From the NCBI GenBank assembly GCA_029268645.1, contig JAQWNI010000247.1, positions 1 through 47,597 of the forward strand: a DNA stretch of 47,597 bases. The letters are read 5' to 3'. A program made the position numbers and the translations under genes. The notes under the pieces were generated by a model that worked only from the letters and a program-made list of their open reading frames with translations, was not told where the DNA came from and did not search any database. Positions 24,713 to 32,037 of the stretch are shown one piece after another. Position 1 is the stretch's first letter; every line of letters begins with the position of its first letter. Source of the DNA: Myxococcota bacterium (GTDB lineage Bacteria; Myxococcota_A; UBA9160; UBA4427).

Positions 24713-25378
24713 CTCTCAGCTCCGTAATGTGTTCCCAAATGGATTCGAGATTCAGGGAGGGCCGGGTCCGGGATAGACCGAAACTGAGGCCGGCGCCACC
24801 TTTCGGCGTTGATTCTATTCAAACGAGGAAAGCCCCCGATCAGACCCGTCCCCGGGAGCGCTGAGGCTCATTTCGCCCCCTTTGCGCCCCATAGTCGACC
24901 ATTGGAACCAGGGTCGAACTCCGAGAGCGAAGGGCTCAATGGGAAATTCATGATCAAAATTGAAGCCAGATGGCCTTTCTGTCGCACGGGGGCTCCGGGC
25001 GGGCATCTTCACCAAATCGGCGGCGAGAAACGCAAGGCCCAGAAAGGGTTTGCCGATCTGATGTTGGTTTTGGCTATTTCTGCCATCGGGATTGTTGCGG
25101 TCCCGGTTTTGAATTTTCGAACCCCAGCCAAACCCTCGTGGGATTGGCCGGAGTGCCCTTCGGCTTCGCCAGGGCACTCATGAGATTGGACGAAACCGAA
25201 GAGTTTTAAGCTTTCCTGAAGCACACCAGCGCCCTCATCCTGGGCGCCCTGCCCAAGTAATGTCCGAGAGCTTGGTCTGACAAAGGATTCCTTCCTTCTC
25301 TAGACTGGGACAAGCTCGTTCACAATTGAAACCGCGCGATTCGTCTTCCTCGACAAATCGATGCTGAGGTCAGCGGCC
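24713..25378. other. Gene-poor divergent intergenic region with a prepilin-like short frame
   Basis: This 666-base gap separates divergent DedA and FMN-dependent genes. Several short ORFs overlap on both strands with no ribosome binding site I trust. One plus-strand frame (about 24951-25183) encodes KGFADLMLVLAISAIGIVA and VPVLNFR, which looks like a type IV prepilin N-terminus shortened by two residues, but ends after about 25 further residues. It may be a decayed pilin gene or coincidence. The right part holds a possible promoter for the downstream gene. Confidence 0.4.
25277..25306 (+). promoter_or_regulatory. Candidate sigma-70-type promoter
   Basis: CTGACA and TAGACT are separated by 18 bases, matching -35 (5 of 6) and -10 (4 of 6) consensus, about 70 bases upstream of the chosen start of the FMN-dependent glutamate-synthase-like gene. 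Found by eye only. Confidence 0.3.
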
Positions 25379-26983
25379 ATGGAACTCCTGCACCGTCTTC
25401 GAGTTTTTCTCCTTCCCACGATTTTCGGCTTATTGCTCGGGTCCTGGGCGCTGTATAGATGGGTCTCTCCCTCATTTGAATGGCTAGCCATCGCGATGAT
25501 CCCTGTCGCGCTGCTTGCCCTCTACGACCGCCTCCAGCGAAAACACTCTGTCATGCGGAACTACCCACTCCTCGGACGCATGCGCTATCTGATCGAGGCA
25601 CTCGGGCCCGAGCTCCATCAATACGTCGTCGAAAGCAATACCAGCGGACGCCCCTTCGATCGTGATCAACGCGACATCATGTATCGACGGGCCAAGGACA
25701 TCACCGCAGTCAAGCCATTTGGAACCGAGCAAGACGTCTACTCAGAAGGCTACGGATTCATCAGCCATTCGACCGATCCGGTTCCGGTTCCCGAGGATCC
25801 GGGACGAAACGCCCGACTCGACGTCGGAGGCTCCGACTGCACGGCGCCGTATAGTGCTTCCGTGGTCAATGCTTCAGCCATGAGTTTTGGAGCGCTCTCC
25901 GCCCACGCGGTGCTGGCCATCGGCCAAGGCGCCAAAAAAGGGGGCTTCGCGCAGAACACGGGGGAAGGTGGTTTCAGTCGCTATCACCGAAAGGCCGGAG
26001 CAGATATCATTTGGCAAGTCGGCACCGGTTATTTTGGCTGCCGTACACCGGACGGTCACTTCGATGCGGACCGTTTCCAGGAAAATTCTCAGGTTGAATC
26101 GGTCAAGATGATCGAATTGAAGGTTTCCCAGGGTGCGAAGCCCGGCCACGGCGGCGTACTGCCCGCCGCCAAAGTCTCCGCCGAAATTGCCGAAGCCCGC
26201 GGCATCCCGCAGGGCCAAGACTGCCTGTCTCCCCCCGGTCACAGCGCATTTTCCACCCCGATCGAAATGCTTGAATTCATCGCGCGACTCCGCGAGCTGT
26301 GCGGCGGAAAACCGGTCGGTTTCAAGCTGTGTATCGGAAAACCCCAAGATTTCATGGGCATCTGTAAAGCCATGCTCGAAACAGGGATCCGTCCCGACTT
26401 CGTGACCGTCGATGGCGCCGAAGGGGGCACCGGTGCCGCTCCGACCGAATTTTCCGACCACGTCGGTTTCCCCCTACGAGAAGGCCTCCTTTTGGTCCGC
26501 AATGCCCTAGTCGGTATCGGCCTCAAAGATGAAATCCGGATCGCCGCCAGTGGAAAGCGGATGGCTGGCTTTGAGCTGGCCATGGCTTCGGCCCTCGGGG
26601 CCGACTGGTGCAACATCGCCCGGGGATTCATGTTTTCGGTCGGCTGCATTCAATCTCAAAGTTGTCATACGAATAGCTGCCCGGTTGGCGTCGCAACGCA
26701 GGATCATCACCTTCAACGAGCCTTGGTGGTCAAAGAGAAATCCGAGCGGGTCTACAGCTTCCACAAAAATACGGTTGAGGACGTCTCCGAGTTGGCAGGA
26801 GCCTGCGGGTTGTCGCACCCCTTCAGTTTCGAACCTCATCACATTTACGAAAGAGTGAACCCACACGAAGTGCGACGCTTTGACCAAATCTATGAGTTCA
26901 CCCAGCCCGGCCAAATTCTGGAGGGCCACATTCCCGAGGCCATGAAGATCTACTGGGAAGATGCAAGAGCCGATCGTTTCTAA
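25379..26983 (+). CDS. FMN-binding glutamate synthase family protein, membrane-anchored
   Basis: The 534-residue product begins with two hydrophobic segments (VFLLPTIFGLLLGSWAL and WLAIAMIPVALLAL), then a GltB central/FMN domain: NASAMSFGALSAHAVLA, NTGEGGFSRYH, LKVSQGAKPGHGGVLPA, VTVDGAEGGTGAAPTEFSDH, IAASGKR and GADWCNIARGFMF. The cluster GCIQSQSCHTNSCPVGVATQ provides Cys423, Cys429 and Cys434 for a 3Fe-4S centre. There is no glutaminase domain, so it is the stand-alone archaeal-type large-subunit relative often annotated as FMN-binding glutamate synthase family; the true substrate is uncertain. ATG 25379 has GAGG nine bases upstream. The amidohydrolase follows after 12 bases. Confidence 0.92.
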   Translation: MELLHRLRVFLLPTIFGLLLGSWALYRWVSPSFEWLAIAMIPVALLALYDRLQRKHSVMRNYPLLGRMRYLIEALGPELHQYVVESNTSGRPFDRDQRDIMYRRAKDITAVKPFGTEQDVYSEGYGFISHSTDPVPVPEDPGRNARLDVGGSDCTAPYSASVVNASAMSFGALSAHAVLAIGQGAKKGGFAQNTGEGGFSRYHRKAGADIIWQVGTGYFGCRTPDGHFDADRFQENSQVESVKMIELKVSQGAKPGHGGVLPAAKVSAEIAEARGIPQGQDCLSPPGHSAFSTPIEMLEFIARLRELCGGKPVGFKLCIGKPQDFMGICKAMLETGIRPDFVTVDGAEGGTGAAPTEFSDHVGFPLREGLLLVRNALVGIGLKDEIRIAASGKRMAGFELAMASALGADWCNIARGFMFSVGCIQSQSCHTNSCPVGVATQDHHLQRALVVKEKSERVYSFHKNTVEDVSELAGACGLSHPFSFEPHHIYERVNPHEVRRFDQIYEFTQPGQILEGHIPEAMKIYWEDARADRF

Positions 26984-26995
26984 AGAACAGATCCG

Positions 26996-28099
26996 TTGAG
27001 CCCGACTTCAAATCTCAAGCGCCCCATCGACATCGATGGCGATGGCCTCGATCAATGGCTTGCACAGACCATTGAACCGCCCCGCGACCCCGAGCAGCGC
27101 ATCATCGATCCTCACCATCACCTTTGGGATCGACGTGCTCCCGATGCGTACCGCGAAGAGCCCCCGACGCATTCGCGATACATAGCCGACGACTTAATGC
27201 ATGACATTCTCCAGTCGGGCCACCGTGTGCTCGACACGGTCTATGTCGAGTGCCTTGCGATGTACAACGAAGAAAGTCATTCCCACGCGTCCGTGGGAGA
27301 AATCGAGTTCGCGCAAGGCGTGGCCGCCACGGTGGCGTCTGGACTCTACGGCCCAGGCCGACGATGCTGTGGAGCGCTGATCGGGTTCGCAGACTTAACA
27401 CAGCCTGATGTCGCCGACCATCTTGAAGCCCTCGCACAGGCCGGAAGAAATTTTCGGGGCGTACGACAGGCCTACGGATGGCATCCGTCTTCGGACATTC
27501 CGGCCAACCACCACCCGACCCGGCGGATCAAAGGGCTCTTGAGTCACCCAGACTTCCGAGCCGGATTCACCGAACTCATCGAGCGAGACTTGGTCTTCGA
27601 CTGCTGGGGCTATCACTTCCAAATGGGGGAAGTCGCTGCGCTGGCCCGAGACTTTCCAACCGCCCGACTCGTCCTCGACCACATCGGCGGACCGATCGCC
27701 CGAGGCCCATACGCGGGTCAGCGAGAAACGAAAGTCTTTGATGAATGGACCCGGGGAATCGCAGAGTTGGCCGCGTGCCCCAATGTGGTGGTGAAGCTTG
27801 GTGGGTGCGGCATGCCCATTTACGGCTTCGATTACGCCGACCGGGACAATCCACCTCCGAACTCACAGCGCCTTGCGGAAGATTGGCACCCCTACTTTAC
27901 CCGAGTCATCGAGGCCTTCGGGCCCGAACGATGCATGTTCGAGTCTAACTTTCCCGTCGATAAAGTTTCCTATTCGTATGGCGTCCTATGGAACGCTTTT
28001 AAACGGGTGGCCCAAGCCATCAACCTCAGTACGGCCGACCGAGATCAGCTCTTCTTCGAAACCGCTGCCCGCACGTACTTGATCGACGTCGCCGATTGA
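26996..28099 (+). CDS. Amidohydrolase family (amidohydrolase 2) TIM-barrel hydrolase
   Basis: The 367-residue product has the amidohydrolase-2 pattern: RIIDPHHHLWDRR (His40 and His42 as metal ligands), VYVECLAMY, RNFRGVRQAYGWHP, LVFDCWGYHFQM, ARLVLDHIGGPIARGPY and RCMFESNFPVDK with a late Asp. Such enzymes hydrolyse lactones or decarboxylate acids; LigI-like lactonase or ACMSD-like activity are possible. The start is TTG, 12 bases after the preceding stop, with a poor ribosome binding site, so translational coupling is likely. A later start would cut close to the metal site, so the long form is preferred. Confidence 0.88.
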   Translation: MSPTSNLKRPIDIDGDGLDQWLAQTIEPPRDPEQRIIDPHHHLWDRRAPDAYREEPPTHSRYIADDLMHDILQSGHRVLDTVYVECLAMYNEESHSHASVGEIEFAQGVAATVASGLYGPGRRCCGALIGFADLTQPDVADHLEALAQAGRNFRGVRQAYGWHPSSDIPANHHPTRRIKGLLSHPDFRAGFTELIERDLVFDCWGYHFQMGEVAALARDFPTARLVLDHIGGPIARGPYAGQRETKVFDEWTRGIAELAACPNVVVKLGGCGMPIYGFDYADRDNPPPNSQRLAEDWHPYFTRVIEAFGPERCMFESNFPVDKVSYSYGVLWNAFKRVAQAINLSTADRDQLFFETAARTYLIDVAD

Positions 28100-28244
28100 A
28101 GCGAAGTGCGCGGGGGCCCGCCGCATCAGGGTCTGTGGACATCGAACCCGCCTAAGCAGCCCAATTAGCTAGCCCCCAGGGGAACTTAGGGCTTCATGGA
28201 CCGACCCAGACAACCGCTCGCCCTCGCCCCTGAAGCGCGGCAAG

Positions 28245-28271
28245 CCCACATGACAATCTGTTCATGTTGGG
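28245..28271. promoter_or_regulatory. Inverted repeat upstream of the moxR-bat operon
   Basis: CCCACATGA-N8-TCATGTTGGG pairs over nine bases per arm with one bulged T, about 105 bases before the moxR start. The core ACATGA-N8-TCATGT is a perfect dyad. The size and spacing fit an operator for a dimeric regulator; it could also be a weak hairpin ending the amidohydrolase message. No T-run follows. Confidence 0.35.
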
Positions 28272-28375
28272 TTCGCCTGCTGTTCATCCCGCAGATCTAA
28301 AACTCGTCTGTGCCTGAGAGCACCCCCGGTGGATGAGCCACTCGGGTCGACGGATTTTGGATGGAGGAAAACGGG

Positions 28376-29404
28376 ATGAGCAGCGCCCCCGAAACAGCCG
28401 TGACTTGGCAGCAGGACACCGATCCCCGCGATCGAATGAGCGAACTTTCAACCCATCTCAATGGTCGCGTGCTTGGACAACCCGCGCTGATCGAGCGGAT
28501 GCTGATCAGCCTCTTGGCCGATGGCCATATGCTGGTCGAGGGCGCCCCGGGGCTCGCCAAGACCACCGCGGTCAAAGCCCTCGCCGAAGCCATCGAAGCC
28601 GAACATCACCGCATCCAGTTTACGCCAGACCTTCTTCCTGGGGACGTCACGGGAACCGATGTCTTTGAACCGGAAACCGCTCATTTCCGATTCGAACGGG
28701 GACCGATCTTTCACAACTTCGTGCTCGCCGATGAAATCAATCGTGCACCCGCCAAGGTGCAGTCGGCTCTTCTGGAGGCCATGGGGGAACGGCAGATTAC
28801 CGTCGGACAGAACACCTACCCGCTCCCCGAGCTTTTCCTCGTCATGGCGACCCAGAATCCAATCGAGCAGGAGGGCACCTACTCGCTGCCCGAGGCTCAG
28901 CTCGACCGCTTTCTGATGTACGTCCGAGTCGGCCACCCCACGGCCTCGGTCGAACGAGATGTCCTGCGTCTAGCCCGTCAGCAAGCCAGTGCCGCCGGAT
29001 CACCGGACGCCGAAATCGGGTTGGGTGTTTCGGACTTTACACCGCTCACCCAGCAGCAGGTTCTGGCTGCACGACGGGGTGTCGACGCCGTGCATCTCGC
29101 GCCTGTTCTTGAGGACTACATCGTTCGACTGGTCGTCGCGACGCGAGAACCCGATGCCTACGCGCCGGAGCTGGTCGAGCGGATCGAGTGGGGGGCCAGC
29201 CCTCGCGGCACTATTGCCCTAGACCGCTGTGCCCGAGCACGGGCCTGGCTGCAGGGTCGAGACTACGTGTCACCGGAAGACGTGCATGCGGTCGCACCGG
29301 ACGTTCTCCGTCATCGCGTCCTGCTCGCCTACACGGCGCGCGCGGAGGGCATCGAATCGGATGACGTCATCGCGGAACTGATTCGCTCGGTGCCGCTTCC
29401 GTGA
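28376..29404 (+). CDS. moxR: MoxR family AAA+ ATPase
   Basis: From ATG 28376 (GGAGGAAAACGGG just upstream) the protein has 342 residues. Walker A is EGAPGLAKTT (about 56-63), Walker B FVLADEINRAPAK, then sensor and MoxR signature ATQNPIEQEGTYSLPEAQLDRF. The C-terminal lid domain ends DVIAELIRSVPLP. MoxR ATPases act as chaperones for the assembly of VWA-domain partners, here encoded downstream. It heads the Bat operon; the next gene starts 55 bases on. Confidence 0.95.
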   Translation: MSSAPETAVTWQQDTDPRDRMSELSTHLNGRVLGQPALIERMLISLLADGHMLVEGAPGLAKTTAVKALAEAIEAEHHRIQFTPDLLPGDVTGTDVFEPETAHFRFERGPIFHNFVLADEINRAPAKVQSALLEAMGERQITVGQNTYPLPELFLVMATQNPIEQEGTYSLPEAQLDRFLMYVRVGHPTASVERDVLRLARQQASAAGSPDAEIGLGVSDFTPLTQQQVLAARRGVDAVHLAPVLEDYIVRLVVATREPDAYAPELVERIEWGASPRGTIALDRCARARAWLQGRDYVSPEDVHAVAPDVLRHRVLLAYTARAEGIESDDVIAELIRSVPLP

Positions 29405-29459
29405 GCGAGGTCCGTTCAACCCCGCTGTTTGCTCTACGTGATCAACCAAGAGGTTCACG

Positions 29460-30413
29460 ATGATTCAAGATCAACCCACATTCCCGTCTGGAGGCGCGTC
29501 GACCACTGCTGCGGCCTTGGTCGAACTCTGTCGACGGACGCCACCTCCGTGCCACGACGACCCACGTCGCGGTTCGATGCATGCACTGGCCGGTCCCTAC
29601 CTCTCGAGTTTTCGCGGGGGGGGCATCGAGTTCGATGAGCTGCGGGCCTATCAGCCTGGAGACGACGTCCGCAGCATCGATTGGCGGGTGACGGCGCGAA
29701 CCGGTCGGCCCCACAGCCGCGTCTTTCGTGAAGACCACGAACAGCCGGTCTGGCTGTTGACCGACCTGGGTCCCGCCATGCGGTTCGGGACCCGACGGGC
29801 TTTCAAGTCGGTGGCCGCAGCCGAAGCCAGTGCGCTGCTCTCGTGGTGGTCCGTCGAAGCCGGTGACCGGGTCGGGGGATTCGTGTTGGGCGAAGACAGT
29901 TGCGTGGCGCATCCGCCCCGCGGCCAGCAAGCCCGACATTGGGCATTCCTGCAGGCGTTGGCCAATGCCACGGAGCCCGTCGAAGCCAAGGATGAGGACG
30001 ACAACGCGGCCGTTTCCCTGGATGCGGCCTTGGGCCGTTTGGCCACTGCCGTCCATCCGGGCAGCCGAGTTTTCGTCATCAGTGATTTTGAGGGACTCGG
30101 TCCAGCCGGCCGCCGACACCTCGTCCAGCTGGCTCGCTGGTGCGATGTTCGCTGCGTCTTGGTGTACGACGTCCTCGAAGCCCACGCGCCGCCGAACGGC
30201 GAATACCGCATTCATGATGGATCGGGAAGCCGGGCCATCGCAGTGGGCGGGCGTCGCCCACGGCAGGACTACGAAGACCTCTTCCACGAGCGAGTCGAAG
30301 AACTCCGCCACTTCTGCCAGGCCCATCGAATTGAATTAATGGCCCTGCGGACCGACGAAAACCCCGGCGATGTTCTATCCCCGTCCCGATCCAGAATGGG
30401 AGGTCGCTCATGA
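29460..30413 (+). CDS. DUF58 domain protein
   Basis: The 317-residue product has the DUF58 core FDELRAYQPGDDVRSIDWRV and TARTGRPHSRVFREDHEQPV, where acidic Arg/Asp-rich residues precede a VWA-like segment (VWLLTDLGPAMRFG in place of D-x-S-x-S). SRVFVISDFEGLGPAGRRHL corresponds to the second metal-site strand. DUF58 proteins are the usual partner next to MoxR. The stop overlaps the next ATG (ATGA). Cytoplasmic, no signal peptide. Confidence 0.92.
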   Translation: MIQDQPTFPSGGASTTAAALVELCRRTPPPCHDDPRRGSMHALAGPYLSSFRGGGIEFDELRAYQPGDDVRSIDWRVTARTGRPHSRVFREDHEQPVWLLTDLGPAMRFGTRRAFKSVAAAEASALLSWWSVEAGDRVGGFVLGEDSCVAHPPRGQQARHWAFLQALANATEPVEAKDEDDNAAVSLDAALGRLATAVHPGSRVFVISDFEGLGPAGRRHLVQLARWCDVRCVLVYDVLEAHAPPNGEYRIHDGSGSRAIAVGGRRPRQDYEDLFHERVEELRHFCQAHRIELMALRTDENPGDVLSPSRSRMGGRS

Positions 30414-30928
30414 CACCCCAAAGTGAAGCCCTGAGTGCCCTGCGCGACATCCACCTGCCTGAGACGGTAGGGCTTTGGCCTTTGGCGCCGGGCTGGTGGG
30501 TGCTCGCTGCTGTCCTTTTCGGTGCATCGCTTTTCTTCTTTGTCTGGATCCGGGCTCGCCGTCGAAGCCCCAACCGTACCGCGCTGGCGCTGGTCGAAGA
30601 CCTCAGCCAACGCTTTGATGAAGATCACGACGCCGTCGCTCTCGCCACCGGCCTGTCTGAAGTGTTGAGACGGATGGCCCTGGTGCGCTTCGGGCGCACC
30701 TCGGCGGCGCCTTTGCATGGGGCCGCCCGCGCGCGGTCGATGGCCCATGGAAAGGGCCAGAACACGGTGTCTCAGGAATTGATCGAGCGACTTGAAACAG
30801 TCGTCTATGCCGGGCCACGTTTCGAAATCGAACCCGATGAGGAACGACGCTGGATCAGTGCGGTCCGGTCCTTCATTCAGACCCGCAATCCTGCGTCGGC
30901 TCCAGCCCTTGGAGGTGCCGGATCATGA
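30410..30928 (+). CDS. DUF4381 single-pass membrane protein
   Basis: This 172-residue protein has LRDIHLPETVGLWPLAPGWWV followed by one membrane helix (LAAVLFGASLFFFVWIRARR), then a helical cytoplasmic part (ALALVEDLSQRFDEDHDA, LSEVLRRMALVRFGR). The opening is diagnostic of DUF4381, found between DUF58 and the VWA genes in proteobacterial Bat operons. Overlaps both neighbours by ATGA. Role within the complex is unknown. Confidence 0.9.
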   Translation: MTPQSEALSALRDIHLPETVGLWPLAPGWWVLAAVLFGASLFFFVWIRARRRSPNRTALALVEDLSQRFDEDHDAVALATGLSEVLRRMALVRFGRTSAAPLHGAARARSMAHGKGQNTVSQELIERLETVVYAGPRFEIEPDEERRWISAVRSFIQTRNPASAPALGGAGS

Positions 30929-32037
30929 TCGAACTCGCCCAACCGTGGATGCTGGTGCTGCTTCCCTTGCCCTTGCTGGCTTGGTGGTTGTTGCCCGCGG
31001 CACGCTCCGGAAACGCCGCCGCGATCAGGCTTCCCTTCCATCGACGTTTTGAAACCCTGTCCGCAGGGACCGGGGGACAGATTCGCCGATCGGGCAGCAT
31101 TATCGCCCTGAAGAGTTTGGCCTGGTGCCTCTTGGTGTTGGCGGCCGCACAGCCGGTCTGGTTGGGTGCAGCCCAAACGGTCTCGACCCAGGGGCGAGAT
31201 CTGATGTTGGCTCTCGATCTTTCGGGCAGCATGGAGACACCGGACTTTGAAGTGCAAGGGCGAGCCGTTGATCGTCTCACCGTGGTTCGTGAAGTCGCCA
31301 AGCACTTCGTCGACCAGCGAGAAGGCGACCGGCTCGGACTGGTTTTGTTCGGTTCGCGGGCCTATCTGCAAGCCCCGATCACGCGAGACCGAGCCACCTT
31401 GATCGAGTTGCTGGACGAAGCCGAATTGGGCTTGGCGGGAGAAGAGACCGCCATTGGGGACGCGATCGGCATTTCCGTCAAGCATCTTCGAGAACGGCCC
31501 GCCGACGAGCGGGTGCTGATCTTGCTCTCCGACGGCGAAAACACCGCCGGCACCCTCGACCCCATGGAGGCCGCCGACTTGGCGGCCGCCGCGGGCGTCC
31601 GGGTCTACACCATCGGGATTGGCAGTGGGCTTCAGAGAATGAGAACGCCCTTCGGAACCCAGATGGTTCCCGGCGGCGGGCTGGATGAACGCGCGCTGGA
31701 GCAGATCGCCGCTAAAACCGGGGGGCGCTATTTTCGAGCGCGGGATACCGCCGGCTTGATTGCAGCGCACCAGCAGATCGATGCTTTCGAGAAGACCGAG
31801 GGCCAAGCCGTCACCGTGCGACCCACCCGAGCGCTCTTTGATTGGCCGCTCGGTGGGGCCCTCTCGTTGGTCACCCTTTTGTTGGGGGCGGCGTTCATTC
31901 GATCTCTTCTGGGCGAGCGCAACGTCCCCCCCGAACGCTTGCCCTTTGAGTGGCAAACGGAACCCGCGCGACGCCGAAGCCGCCGGTCTGCAGAATCCAT
32001 TTCCTCCGCGAACCAGGAAAGGAGCCTGGCCTCATGA
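30925..32037 (+). CDS. batA: VWA-domain membrane protein, BatA-like
   Basis: The 370-residue protein has an N-terminal membrane helix (WMLVLLPLPLLAWWLLPA), a second (IIALKSLAWCLLVLAAAQPVW), a VWA domain and a C-terminal helix (GGALSLVTLLLGAAFIRSLL). The metal site is intact: LMLALDLSGSMETPDF (Asp98, Ser100, Ser102), GEETAIGDAIG (Thr) and VLILLSDGENTAG (Asp). BatA is linked to aerotolerance and envelope stress in Bacteroides and spirochaetes. ATGA overlaps at both ends show strong coupling within the operon. Confidence 0.93.
   Translation: MIELAQPWMLVLLPLPLLAWWLLPAARSGNAAAIRLPFHRRFETLSAGTGGQIRRSGSIIALKSLAWCLLVLAAAQPVWLGAAQTVSTQGRDLMLALDLSGSMETPDFEVQGRAVDRLTVVREVAKHFVDQREGDRLGLVLFGSRAYLQAPITRDRATLIELLDEAELGLAGEETAIGDAIGISVKHLRERPADERVLILLSDGENTAGTLDPMEAADLAAAAGVRVYTIGIGSGLQRMRTPFGTQMVPGGGLDERALEQIAAKTGGRYFRARDTAGLIAAHQQIDAFEKTEGQAVTVRPTRALFDWPLGGALSLVTLLLGAAFIRSLLGERNVPPERLPFEWQTEPARRRSRRSAESISSANQERSLAS

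Noticed and set aside
24815-25177. 120-codon minus-strand ORF in the dedA upstream region
   Set aside because: Arg/Pro/Ser-rich, no ribosome binding site, overlaps the more suggestive plus-strand frame.
29442-30326. 294-codon minus-strand ORF
   Set aside because: Antisense to the DUF58 gene; no ribosome binding site or motif.
30877-31956. 359-codon minus-strand ORF
   Set aside because: Antisense to batA, which has an intact VWA domain; Gln/Gly/Arg-rich shadow.
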